DNA from: Patescibacteria group bacterium
GTDB lineage: Bacteria > Patescibacteriota > Minisyncoccia > Phycocordibacterales > SBAW01
DNA length: 25,625 nt
NCBI GenBank assembly: GCA_028866155.1
Contig: JAGWIT010000007.1
Location: 1 to 25,625 of the forward strand
Direction: 5' to 3'
Shown: piece by piece, positions 14,904-22,959 of the stretch
Layout: each line of letters opens with the position of its first letter
How positions within the stretch are numbered: position 1 is the stretch's first letter
Made by a program: the position numbers and the translations under genes
Notes under the pieces: generated by a model
The model's input: the letters and a program-made list of their open reading frames with translations, nothing else
Told to the model about the DNA's origin: nothing
Databases searched by the model: none

Positions 14904-15710
14904 ATGGATGCCGCCGCAGAACCGACACTTGATGATGTTCGGGCATTTTGGGATCGCCGGCCCTGTAATGTTAAGCACTCTCCGAAGCTGGTCGGGACAA
15001 AAGAATATTTTGACGAGGTAGACCAGCGGCGCTACTTTGTCGAGCCGCATATCCTCCATTTTATGGAGGCCGAGAAATGGAGAGGCAAAAAAGTGCTTGA
15101 AGTCGGTTGCGGCATCGGGACGGACACTTCTGTCCTGGCGAAGGCGGGAGCGAAAGTGACGGGAACTGAACTCTCTCAAGCGAGCCTCGATATTGCAAAG
15201 CAACGATTTGCAGTATCGGGTCTTACTGTACAGTTTTATCTGGCAAATGGTGAGGAGATGTCAAGGGTGGTGCCGGTCGAACCGTATGACCTTGTTTATT
15301 CGTTCGGCGTGATACATCATTCGCCGCATCCAGAAAAAATAATTACCGAGATAGAGAAATATATGACTCCGCAATCGGAGTTGCGCATCATGCTCTATGC
15401 AAAATATTCGTGGAAGAGCCTTATGATATTCCTTGGTTTTGACCAGCCTGAGGCGCAGTACGGATGTCCCATAGCCAACACCTACAGCAAGCGCGAAGCT
15501 CGTGAGTTACTCAAAGATTTTGAAATCATCTCAATCAAAAAAGATCACATCTTTCCATACCGTATTTCCGAATACAAAGAATATCGCTATGTCAAAAAAT
15601 TCCCATGGAACATCATGCCATCGACTTTATTCTCGCTTATCAAGCGGTGGTGGGGGTGGCATTTATTGATTACCGCGCGATTGAAACCAGATGTGTCCCA
15701 AGCGGGTTAA
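14904..15710 (+). CDS. Class I SAM-dependent methyltransferase
   Basis: This 268-residue enzyme transfers a methyl group from S-adenosylmethionine. Motif I is KVLEVGCGIGTDTSVLAKAG (63-82), with the acidic ribose-binding residue in VTGTELSQ (Glu89). The post-motif block is YDLVYSFGVIHHSPHPEKII, typical of the Methyltransf_11/UbiE-like group. The N-terminal 60 residues (VRAFWDRRPCNVKHSP) match methyltransferases seen in glycan clusters, so a sugar or glycolipid acceptor is likely but unproven. The last third (about 180-268) is rich in basic and aromatic residues and is of lower GC than its neighbours. It starts a short plus-strand run with the flippase, 35 bases downstream. The start codon choice is supported by the TATACT box just upstream. 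Confidence 0.85.
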   Translation: MDAAAEPTLDDVRAFWDRRPCNVKHSPKLVGTKEYFDEVDQRRYFVEPHILHFMEAEKWRGKKVLEVGCGIGTDTSVLAKAGAKVTGTELSQASLDIAKQRFAVSGLTVQFYLANGEEMSRVVPVEPYDLVYSFGVIHHSPHPEKIITEIEKYMTPQSELRIMLYAKYSWKSLMIFLGFDQPEAQYGCPIANTYSKREARELLKDFEIISIKKDHIFPYRISEYKEYRYVKKFPWNIMPSTLFSLIKRWWGWHLLITARLKPDVSQAG

Positions 15711-15745
15711 TATAGAGATGTCCGCCTAGCGCGACGCCTACCCGC

Positions 15746-17122
15746 ATGAATGTCCCCATTGTCAAAACGGTTGCACAAGGCACCGCGCTCACCTCGTTCA
15801 CGACGATACTGATCAAGCTCATCGGGCTGGTGTCGGTGTTCTTGATTTTGAGCCGTCTCAGCGCTGCACAATATGGCGTCGTTGAGCTCTCGCTTTCACT
15901 CACCTCTCTGTTAGGCATTTTTATGCTACCGGGTATCAGCTCGCTGGTGTTGGCGGACGTCGGTGCTGAGAAGGGGCGGGGGAATCTCTCGAGCGCGCGC
16001 GCGATACTCTATTCGTCGCTGACATTGCAACTTTCGCTCGGGGTGGTTGCCTGGGCCGCGGTATTTTTTGGCGCGGACGTATTTGTGCGGCTATATCATC
16101 TTTCAAGCTACGACATACGCATTGTTTCGTTTTTGTTTTTGCTATCTCCGCTCACCACCACTATAGGCACTCTTTTTCTTTTGCATTTGCGATTTTTTGA
16201 ACAATCGCTCATGAACGTGCTGAGTGAAGCGGCGAAGTTGATCCTGCTTTTTGTACTACTCTTGTATGTGCACCTGACCGTCGAGGGGGTGCTGTATGCC
16301 GTGCTGTTCTCACAGCTCCTCACCGTCCTTGTACTTGGACCGCGCTCACTGAGGCTTTTTTCGATGCTCCATGACGGGGCTGCCACGCCGCGCGTGCCAT
16401 GGTCCCGTTTTTTATGGGGGCGCGGGATGTGGAGCACACTGAGCACCTATACGGGCAATGTCGGCAGTGCCGCGCGCCTGTGGATCATCCGGCGCGTGCT
16501 TGGCGAGGAGGCGGTCGGCCTCTACGCGGTCGCCGCGGGGCTCATGAGTCATACCACGGCGCTGGTGCCGCTCCCTTCTGTCCTCACGCCTCTCTTGCCG
16601 CAGTACGCGCATGATAAAGAACGGTTTGTGCGATTGGTGCGTAAGGGCATCGAGTATCAATTTTTGGCGTATCTTGTGTTGGGAGCGGGTGCATTCATCT
16701 TTTTCCCGCCCATCTTCGGCTGGATATTTCCTAAGTACGTGGGCGCGTTTCCGCTCTTTCGGCTGATGCTCCTGGGACTCATACCGGGTGCCGTCATCGC
16801 CATAGTCACGCCCGCTTTTTCGGCATTAAAATTGCAAAAGAGTTTTTTTATGTCGATGCTCTTTAAGACCGCGTCGACGATAGTGTTCGCGTTTATCGGC
16901 GTGACGTATTTCGGTCTCTATGGATTGGCGTTCGAATCGGTCCTCACCGGAACACTGCAGGCTATTGGCCGCGTGCGCAGCCTGCGCAAGTACCTCGGCG
17001 GTGTCCGTCTTTTTCGAAGTGATTTTCTTTCGTTCGACGATGAAGACCGTGTCGTTATTGGAAGCGTACGCCAAGCGCTTGTGAGAGTACTTCGTCCAGG
17101 CGCTGGGCGCACTCATCAATAG
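15746..17122 (+). CDS. Wzx-like oligosaccharide flippase (MOP/PST superfamily)
   Basis: This 458-residue, almost wholly hydrophobic protein has about 12 membrane segments, beginning VAQGTALTSFTTILIKLIGL and running through SLLGIFMLPGISSLVLADVG and WGRGMWSTLSTYTGNVGSAA to FLAYLVLGAGAFIFFPPIFG. The pattern, loops and length fit the polysaccharide-specific transporters that flip undecaprenyl-linked repeat units outward. It is the only flippase seen in the window and so the likely export step for the glycan the other genes build. Its soluble tail (about 418-458, FDDEDRVVIGSVRQAL) is encoded in DNA that also encodes the end of a convergent GT2; the two genes overlap by 68 bases (17055-17122). No wzy-type polymerase is visible here. 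Confidence 0.87.
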   Translation: MNVPIVKTVAQGTALTSFTTILIKLIGLVSVFLILSRLSAAQYGVVELSLSLTSLLGIFMLPGISSLVLADVGAEKGRGNLSSARAILYSSLTLQLSLGVVAWAAVFFGADVFVRLYHLSSYDIRIVSFLFLLSPLTTTIGTLFLLHLRFFEQSLMNVLSEAAKLILLFVLLLYVHLTVEGVLYAVLFSQLLTVLVLGPRSLRLFSMLHDGAATPRVPWSRFLWGRGMWSTLSTYTGNVGSAARLWIIRRVLGEEAVGLYAVAAGLMSHTTALVPLPSVLTPLLPQYAHDKERFVRLVRKGIEYQFLAYLVLGAGAFIFFPPIFGWIFPKYVGAFPLFRLMLLGLIPGAVIAIVTPAFSALKLQKSFFMSMLFKTASTIVFAFIGVTYFGLYGLAFESVLTGTLQAIGRVRSLRKYLGGVRLFRSDFLSFDDEDRVVIGSVRQALVRVLRPGAGRTHQ

Positions 17123-18269
17123 TATGGATGCCGTAGGGTGATAGCGGGATGGTCTTGCGATTATCGTTGCGCGGGATGGCGCCCCGCATCCGCGAGCGCG
17201 CCGCATCCCACACATGTACGGCGCGTAGCAGGCGCAAGCCCAATGATTGAGTAAATTGTTTGAGTATTTGTCGGCGCAACCGCCGACGCGCCGACGGCTC
17301 GGTGCGTGCAACGGCTCGCCATGCCTCGCGCCATGCGTGCAGGTGTCGGCCAAATGGAATCTTAAGGAACAAAAGTTCGCTGATGTAGCGACGGTAGAAT
17401 GTCTCCCAATTAAACGGGTAGCGCTCAAGTGCTGGCAGATCATGTTGCACTTTTAAGTAGCACTCCGCAGTGGTGTTGCCAAGCGTACGCACCGACACAC
17501 CGGTGTACCGGTAGGGCAGCGTACTGATGCGCCGCGGCTTCACGAAAGTGTTTGACCATTGCTGGGTTATTGAGCTGGCGAATTTGCCGATTACGCACAG
17601 AGGCTGATCATAGTAGAGCGGTTTTTTTGCGTACCAAAAAATAAGCGGGTGTAGCGTATAGTTCCCATACATATGCGGCGCGACAATATAGCCGACATCA
17701 CGCTCTGCCTGCTCGCAGATGTCGCGCGACACGAACGTCGCCGCCGAGTGCCAGCGCGCCGGCATGGCGGGGCGGCCCATCCTGAGATCAGATACCGCGC
17801 TCAGGAGTGTGTCGCGGTCGTACACTTTAGTGGTGCCAGAGTAGGGCAAGAGCACCGTGAGCGCGTTGTCGTGCCCGGGGTCGTGGCGATTGCCTTCGCC
17901 GAAATAATAGACATGGTTGGCTGAGACAATGTCGGCACCCTGCTCGGTGATTATCTTTGCATACTGTGCGAGCGAGCCGGGGATAAGCTGATTATCGTCG
18001 TCATACCACAGCACATAGCGGCCGGTCGATTTGGTGTAGGCGAACTCCCAGCCGATGGTGGGGTCGAGCTCGGGCACTTCATAAAAATGGATCCGATTGT
18101 CGTCCAATGACTCAACCAGAGAGCGGATAGAGTTCGTGCCGCTGGTGTCGGTAACGATTATCTCGACATCGTCAAAATTCTGGCTCGTTATCGAGTGAAT
18201 GGCACCCTCCACCAGCTCTGTTTTGCCGACAGAGCAGATGAGGATGGAGAACAGCGGTAGTGCTTGCAT
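17055..18269 (-). CDS. Glycosyltransferase family 2
   Basis: This 404-residue protein has a GT-A domain in its first 220 residues: LFSILICSVGKTELVEGAIH, then VEIIVTDTSGT, and the metal-binding acidic motif YVLWYDDDNQLIPGSLA (Asp90-92). Later segments (PARWHSAATFVSR, VIGKFASSITQQWSN) are as in processive-type or rhamnosyl-like GT2 proteins, but specificity is unclear. The C-terminal 150 residues are basic and of unknown role, ending in a region that overlaps the flippase gene. I use ATG 18269; the TTG one codon upstream is not needed. A TATACT -10 box sits seven bases before this ATG, in the 15-base gap after the upstream dehydrogenase. The gene may therefore have its own promoter as well as reading through from 19532. 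Confidence 0.85.
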   Translation of the reverse strand: MQALPLFSILICSVGKTELVEGAIHSITSQNFDDVEIIVTDTSGTNSIRSLVESLDDNRIHFYEVPELDPTIGWEFAYTKSTGRYVLWYDDDNQLIPGSLAQYAKIITEQGADIVSANHVYYFGEGNRHDPGHDNALTVLLPYSGTTKVYDRDTLLSAVSDLRMGRPAMPARWHSAATFVSRDICEQAERDVGYIVAPHMYGNYTLHPLIFWYAKKPLYYDQPLCVIGKFASSITQQWSNTFVKPRRISTLPYRYTGVSVRTLGNTTAECYLKVQHDLPALERYPFNWETFYRRYISELLFLKIPFGRHLHAWREAWRAVARTEPSARRRLRRQILKQFTQSLGLRLLRAVHVWDAARSRMRGAIPRNDNRKTIPLSPYGIHTIDECAQRLDEVLSQALGVRFQ

Positions 18270-18276
18270 CAATACA

Positions 18277-18282
18277 AGTATA
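18277..18282 (-). promoter_or_regulatory. Candidate -10 box (TATACT) before the GT2 gene
   Basis: On the minus strand, TATACT ends seven bases before ATG 18269, in the short gap between two same-strand genes. Its spacing matches the other boxes here and leaves no room for a Shine-Dalgarno site. No clear -35 is seen, since that position lies in the end of the dehydrogenase gene. Confidence 0.45.
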
Positions 18283-18284
18283 AC

Positions 18285-19532
18285 CTAGCGCTCCGGCGCG
18301 CCCACGAGAATGACCTCCACTCCTTTTTGTTTTTTAATATAGCGCCAAGGGTCGATGACTACCGAGCCTTTGGGAAATTTTATCTTTTCAAACTGCGGAT
18401 GCTTGGTGCCGACAAAGAAAACGCTCTTTTTTGTCCATATAGGCATGGGGCCGTCGAGGTAGGGGTCATACATCGTCACTTTTTGCTTTTTTTCTTCAAG
18501 GATATTTTTGAGGAGTATCGAAGGGCTGCCGGTCGTGATGTTAGTCTCGGGCTTGAACGCCTTGCCGAGGATGACCTTCGGCAACTTGTACTCCGTCATG
18601 AGTTTGGCGAGCCACTCGGTCTGCTTCTCGCGCGCGGTCATGAGCGAGTCAAAGAAGTCGTAGGAAAGGTCGAGCTTGCGCGCGAGCCATGACATCGCGA
18701 TGTTGTCACGCGGGTGGCAGCCGCCGCCGTCACCCATGCCCGCGCCGAGATATTTTGGCGAGATGAGCCGCTCGTTGGCGAGCTTCAGCGCGTTGGTCAC
18801 CGCGTCAACGTCCATGGTGCCGCCGAGCTTGTGGCAGATCTCCATCATCGTGTTGGCGAACACTATCTTCATACCGATAAAGGTGTTATAGGAAACTTTG
18901 ATGAGCTCGGCGTTCTCGAGGCTCGTGGGGTAAAAGGGCGCGAGGTGGAGCGTGCGGTAGAATTTTTCAGCGAGTGCGGCCGCTTTTTCGTCGACGACGC
19001 CGAAAAGCACGAACTCGGGGTTGAGAAAGTCGCGCATCGTCGTGCCCATGGCGATAAAGAACGGGTTGTAACAGAGCTTCACGTGCTTGTTGAGGTGAGG
19101 GAGGATGCGTTTTTTAATAGTGCCTGGCAAAACGGTTGAGATGATGACCACCACGCGGTCCTTGCCGGACTTCTCGATCGCTTTTGAAACTTCTTTGACA
19201 CCTTTGACCAAATGGTCGTAGTTAAAATCGACGCGTTGCTTGGGGATGCGCGTCGTGCCCTCGTATTTTTCCTCATGAGGGGTCTGGATGGCGACGAAGA
19301 TTATCTCGCCGTGGCGCACGACCTCGTCGATGCTGCCGAACTTGAGATTACTTTTACGCAAGAGTGGCTCAAAGGGGGAGACGCCATCCGGCGCCGTCTC
19401 GCGATAGTTTATTGTTTCTTTCTGCATCCGCGACAGGTTGAGATCATAGCCCATCACCTCATGCCCTTTTTGGTCTATTGCTACTGCGCAAGGGAGACCG
19501 AGTTTACCCAGCCCTATAAAACCGATTTTCAT
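18285..19532 (-). CDS. UDP-glucose 6-dehydrogenase-like nucleotide sugar dehydrogenase with altered active-site residues
   Basis: This 415-residue protein has all three domains of the UGD family. The NAD loop is IGFIGLGKLGLPCA (3-16), with VAIQTPHEE and ISTVLPGTIK in the first domain. The central helix carries Lys212 and Asn216 (LIKVSYNTFIG), and the catalytic cysteine is in GDGGGCHPRDN (Cys272). The C-terminal UDP domain includes VILGKAFKPETNITTGSPSI. Two positions differ from the usual pattern. The SPEF/NPEF motif reads NPFFIAMG (156-163), so the glutamate is replaced by Phe158. The CFPKD motif reads CHPRD, with Arg275. It is a third, separate dehydrogenase type in this window. Activity is plausible but should not be assumed. 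A TATTAT box eight bases before ATG 19532 supports this start. Confidence 0.83.
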   Translation of the reverse strand: MKIGFIGLGKLGLPCAVAIDQKGHEVMGYDLNLSRMQKETINYRETAPDGVSPFEPLLRKSNLKFGSIDEVVRHGEIIFVAIQTPHEEKYEGTTRIPKQRVDFNYDHLVKGVKEVSKAIEKSGKDRVVVIISTVLPGTIKKRILPHLNKHVKLCYNPFFIAMGTTMRDFLNPEFVLFGVVDEKAAALAEKFYRTLHLAPFYPTSLENAELIKVSYNTFIGMKIVFANTMMEICHKLGGTMDVDAVTNALKLANERLISPKYLGAGMGDGGGCHPRDNIAMSWLARKLDLSYDFFDSLMTAREKQTEWLAKLMTEYKLPKVILGKAFKPETNITTGSPSILLKNILEEKKQKVTMYDPYLDGPMPIWTKKSVFFVGTKHPQFEKIKFPKGSVVIDPWRYIKKQKGVEVILVGAPER

Positions 19533-19540
19533 ATACCGTA

Positions 19541-19546
19541 ATAATA
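19541..19546 (-). promoter_or_regulatory. Candidate -10 box (TATTAT) before the UGD-like gene
   Basis: On the minus strand, TATTAT ends eight bases before ATG 19532, in an AT-rich 115-base gap after the FkbM gene. The spacing matches the other candidate leaderless promoters here. Confidence 0.45.
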
Positions 19547-19602
19547 CTAATTATTTATTGAATAGGTTCCATAGTACCAATTTTGCTCCTCAATACAAGG
19601 GT

Positions 19603-19617
19603 TTAGCCAACGGCTAA
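19603..19617. repeat. Perfect 6-bp inverted repeat in the intergenic gap
   Basis: TTAGCC, a three-base loop AAC, then GGCTAA form a small hairpin between the FkbM stop and the next gene. On the minus strand, the direction of transcription here, no T-run follows, so it is a weak terminator candidate at best. It could also be a small protein-binding palindrome. Confidence 0.4.
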
Positions 19618-19647
19618 TATGTTTTTGCCCAAATGTTCTTCTATACC

Positions 19648-20416
19648 CTATACCCAGGCAGAAATCATATTAAAGTGCGTTTTCTTCCGCTCGAAGGTCT
19701 TTCGTATATTCTTGGATGGAGCGTCCTGCCAAACAACCACTTTGAAATCTTTTAAGATTTGAAGAATCTCTTGGAGATGTGGACCATCGAAGTAGTCGTG
19801 ATGGTACTCCATAACTATCTCAGAAACGTTCTTAAGTTTTTTAGCATCTCGCAGATTTCTTAACACAAGAATCTCAGACCCCTCTATGTCCATTTTTAGG
19901 AAATCAACCTCCCCTTCAATAAAATCGGACAACCTGATAGTTTTAACCTTCTGTACTTCAGTCTTTTGATTAAAGTCTTTTTGCTTTGCATCGGCGGTTT
20001 TGGTTACAGTAGTTCCTCCTACGTCACTAGGTCTGTGTTTGAACGAAAAATAATCCAAGGTTCCCGGATTATCTGAAAGAGCAGCGTGGACGAGAGTTAT
20101 ATCGCTGAGGTTTTTGGTATTCCTCTTGAGGAACTTAAAAGCTTTGTCTGACGGTTCGAAGGCAATGATCCTGGCATTTGGGTACAGTTTTTTGAAGTAA
20201 AGCGTAGCCAAACCCATATTCGCCCCGGCATCTATGATACAGGGGGGGGGTATTATTAGACGAGAACCTATATATCTCTCGAATGAAAATAGACTGATAC
20301 ATCTGCCAAAATTCTGCGTAGGATGAGAAAAAGACTTTCCGGCCACCAACCCGCTCTGAGTTAAAATTGAACCACCGAGAGAGCAGATATTTCAGGCGGA
20401 TTCTCAATTTCTCCAT
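19648..20416 (-). CDS. FkbM-family methyltransferase, split by a frameshift at a C9 tract
   Basis: FkbM proteins are SAM-dependent methyltransferases, often O-methylating sugars. Reading from ATG 20416, the first 58 residues (MEKLRIRLKYLLSRWF, then VFFSSYAEFWQMYQSIFIRE and REIYRFSSNNTPP) are in one frame. The domain core follows in the next frame: CIIDAGANMGLATLYFKK (SAM loop), ARIIAFEPSD, LVHAALSDNPGTLDYF, VDFLKMDIEGSE and IVMEYHHDYF. The break is at nine C (minus strand, 20250-20242). With eight C the two parts fuse into one 255-residue protein with the normal FkbM layout. As read, only a 5'-truncated core could be made, for example from TTG 20349. Neighbouring genes are about 55-60% GC by local counts, but one 60-base sample here is 37%, suggesting transfer. 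It may be a phase-variable gene, a recent pseudogene or a sequencing error. Confidence 0.82.
20242..20250 (-). repeat. Homopolymer tract of nine C (coding strand) inside the FkbM gene
   Basis: Nine consecutive G on the plus strand, so nine C in the coding strand, sit exactly where the FkbM frame breaks. Losing one C restores a continuous gene. Long G/C runs of this size are known slippage sites in phase-variable surface genes. Confidence 0.9.
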
Positions 20417-20422
20417 TGGCCG

Positions 20423-20433
20423 AGCATAGCATA
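20423..20433 (-). promoter_or_regulatory. Candidate -10 boxes (two overlapping TATGCT) before FkbM
   Basis: On the minus strand, TATGCTATGCT ends six bases before ATG 20416. It supports that start and again leaves no room for a Shine-Dalgarno site. It lies divergent to the YfhO gene that begins at 20488. Confidence 0.35.
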
Positions 20434-20487
20434 CTTTTATGGGGTTTTTCTTTTGTGGGCAGTATTGTATCCTAACGACATACTCGC

Positions 20488-22959
20488 ATGAAGTTTTTTT
20501 ATACATGGCCGCGCCTGAGCCTGCTTGCTTTTTGGACAGTTATCACGTTTGCCGTGCTCTTTCCCTTTCTATTTTTGGGGAGGCAGTTCATCGACGCCGA
20601 TGCCACGATTTATTTTTATCCCGTCTATGACTTTTATCACCACGCGGTAGTGAGCCGCTCTTCTTTTTTGTGGAACCCGTCCATTTTTATGGGCTTCCCT
20701 GTCTATCTCAGCCAGTCGGCCGGGTTTCTTGACCCGCTCAATTGGCTCCTCTTTCATTTGCCGACCTTCACCGCCTACCACCTACGCCTCGCCATCGACT
20801 TTTTGATGGTGCTCGCCGCCTCTTACGCTGCGAGCCGCGAGCTCAAACTCTCTCGCATGGCGTCGCTCCTCACCGGGATGGGCTATATCATCGCGTTTAA
20901 TTGGCGCTATCTATCAAACATCGTCATCGCCGACAGTATTTTTCTTTTGCCGTTCATGTTCTTCGCGGGTTTGCGCTTCTTTAAGGCGGAGACAAATCTG
21001 CGGCGCTTGGGATGGGTAGCGGCGATGGGCGCGGCCATAGGCTGGGTGTTTATCTGCGGCAATGCGCAGTTCACCATCGATACGCTGTTTCTCTTCGGGA
21101 TTTTTTATTTGTGGTATTTCTTTCGAATCCTACCGGGCAAAAAGGATTTGCGAGCGATGGCGCAATGGGCGGGGCTCGGACTCTTAATTATTGCGATAGC
21201 GTTTGTCATTGGCTTGCCCGAGATACTCCCGGCGCTTAAGTTCACCCCGCTCACGGTGCGCTCGGCGGGTGTGTCCTATGACCAGGCCATATACAAGTCG
21301 GTGGGGCTTGGCGACCTCTCGCTTTTTGCGTTCCCCGATTATCTGTACTTCCCGTATCTTTCGGCGGGGCGCAAACCTTTGTATGTCGGCGCGTTGCTCT
21401 TTTTGCTCGCAATTGTGGGTGCGCGCGAGTTGTTGCGGCGGCGTGACGGGCCGCATGTCTCCAATGAAGCCCGCGCGCTACGAGCGCTATTTTGGCTCTT
21501 GGCGTTCTGTTTTATCGCGTCGCTGCAATATTCACCGATCTTTTATATGATGCAAAAGTTACCGGTCTTCGGGCTGTTCCGCTTTCCCTACCGATGGATG
21601 TACTTGGGCGCGTGGTTCTTGGCGCTCATAGGCGCGTATGGATTTGACTTCGTGCGCGCCAATCCAATTTCAACTTTTACCAAGCGACTATCCTATGTTG
21701 CCGTGGCGTGCGCCGCCGCGCTCTCTGCGGTAGCGCTTGCGCTCAACAACCTACCTCGGAGCTTTTGGATATTTGTTGAAGACGCTGTACAACGCCTGAT
21801 GAGCACGTTGCTCTACAGTCACTTCGGGTTCGGCAAAGATCCGACGCATTATCGCGACGCACTCGCGCGCGGAGTAGAGGCGTGGCAGGCCGCGGTGTCA
21901 TTTGCTGACCCGGCGTTTTATGCCCCGTTCCTTATATTGCTTGCCGCCGTAGTGCTGCTCTTTTTTACCGCTCGCGGGCGCATTTCGGCAAAAACTTTTT
22001 CTGTCGTGGAATTCGCGCTCTCAGTGATAACTTTTTTTGCCGTCTTCGCCCTGCAGTGGTCGAGTACTCTGCCGCAAAGTGCCGCCAAACTCTATGACCC
22101 GGTGGTTGCGCTGATGCCGGGCGTCACCACGGGCCAATATCGCACGATGCCGTTCTTGATGACGCAGGGGCTCGGGCAATATATCCCGCCGCAGTACACG
22201 TTGTCGGTGTCCGAAGTGCAGATCTCCGACGAGATGCTGTTCGCGTCGGGATGGCCGAACCTCAATCAATATTCGGGCGCGGCCACGGTCGACGGATATG
22301 ATCCGTTCGCGCCGGTGAGGCTCCTCGGCGCACTCACGCTACTTGGCAGCATCAACGGCGCGCAGGATGAGACGCGAGGGATGAGTCAGAACCAACTACA
22401 GGCGACGTTGCTCCAAAATCTCGCTCTCTTGGGCATGATGTCGGGCAAATATATCGTCTCAGGCGTACCGCTCGCCAGCAAAGATTTGCGATTGGTCGGC
22501 ACCTCCCCGGTCTCTCCCTATCAAGTTCCGCTCTATGTGTACGACAACGATCTGGCACTGCCGCGCGTGTATCTTACTCCTTCCATTGTGGACAAACCCG
22601 GCGAGCCGCTGAACCAAATAGCCGCAGAGCATCCTGATTTTATTCGGCAAACTTATCTTGACTGTACGTCATGTGCGAGTTACCAAAACAACGCTGGCGA
22701 TGTTCTAAAGGTGATCGAGGATCAAAACGGCATTATGCAGATAGCAACGCAGACAGCAGGACAGCGCTGGCTTGTCGTGACCGATGATTATCTCCCCGGT
22801 TGGGGAGCTGCGGTCGACGGAGTTCAAGCGCCTATTGTGCTTGCTAACGGGCTTGTGATGGCGGTTGAGGTGCCGGCAGGCAAACACACCGTGGCACTGA
22901 CGTATGCAGGTGTCGCAAACGAGCTCTACTGGTTAAGGCTCCTCGGCGTCGTTAAATGA
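20488..22959 (+). CDS. YfhO-family multispanning membrane protein (second paralogue)
   Basis: This 823-residue protein is laid out like the YfhO protein at 7294. The first helix is at about 9-31 (LLAFWTVITFAVLFPFLFLG), followed by a loop with the acidic pair DAD (36-38) and the conserved FLWNPSIFMGFPVYLSQ. A polytopic core extends to about residue 525, then a soluble domain with YDNDLALPRVYL and YLPGWGAAVDG ahead of VEVPAGKHTVALTY. The two paralogues share the C-terminal pattern but differ widely elsewhere, so they probably have different donors or acceptors. A polyprenyl-phosphate sugar donor is expected from the family. Unlike the first copy, it is not followed by a DPM1-like gene; its stop overlaps a GT-B gene (ATGA, 22956-22959). 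The start ATG has no Shine-Dalgarno site. Confidence 0.86.
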   Translation: MKFFYTWPRLSLLAFWTVITFAVLFPFLFLGRQFIDADATIYFYPVYDFYHHAVVSRSSFLWNPSIFMGFPVYLSQSAGFLDPLNWLLFHLPTFTAYHLRLAIDFLMVLAASYAASRELKLSRMASLLTGMGYIIAFNWRYLSNIVIADSIFLLPFMFFAGLRFFKAETNLRRLGWVAAMGAAIGWVFICGNAQFTIDTLFLFGIFYLWYFFRILPGKKDLRAMAQWAGLGLLIIAIAFVIGLPEILPALKFTPLTVRSAGVSYDQAIYKSVGLGDLSLFAFPDYLYFPYLSAGRKPLYVGALLFLLAIVGARELLRRRDGPHVSNEARALRALFWLLAFCFIASLQYSPIFYMMQKLPVFGLFRFPYRWMYLGAWFLALIGAYGFDFVRANPISTFTKRLSYVAVACAAALSAVALALNNLPRSFWIFVEDAVQRLMSTLLYSHFGFGKDPTHYRDALARGVEAWQAAVSFADPAFYAPFLILLAAVVLLFFTARGRISAKTFSVVEFALSVITFFAVFALQWSSTLPQSAAKLYDPVVALMPGVTTGQYRTMPFLMTQGLGQYIPPQYTLSVSEVQISDEMLFASGWPNLNQYSGAATVDGYDPFAPVRLLGALTLLGSINGAQDETRGMSQNQLQATLLQNLALLGMMSGKYIVSGVPLASKDLRLVGTSPVSPYQVPLYVYDNDLALPRVYLTPSIVDKPGEPLNQIAAEHPDFIRQTYLDCTSCASYQNNAGDVLKVIEDQNGIMQIATQTAGQRWLVVTDDYLPGWGAAVDGVQAPIVLANGLVMAVEVPAGKHTVALTYAGVANELYWLRLLGVVK

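Noticed and set aside
16826..17443. 205-residue minus-strand frame across the flippase/GT2 junction
   Set aside because: It lies inside two recognised genes, is rich in Arg, His and Cys, and shows no motif. It is a shadow of high-GC coding DNA.
19603..19617. Inverted repeat as a rho-independent terminator for FkbM
   Set aside because: The stem is only six base pairs, and on the transcribed strand no T-run follows it. The TTTTT lies on the other side, in the wrong direction.
20135..20506. A separate 123-residue gene on the minus strand
   Set aside because: Its first part is the N-terminus of FkbM, and its tail past the C9 tract is out-of-frame FkbM sequence. The upstream extension before ATG 20416 also runs through the -10-like boxes.
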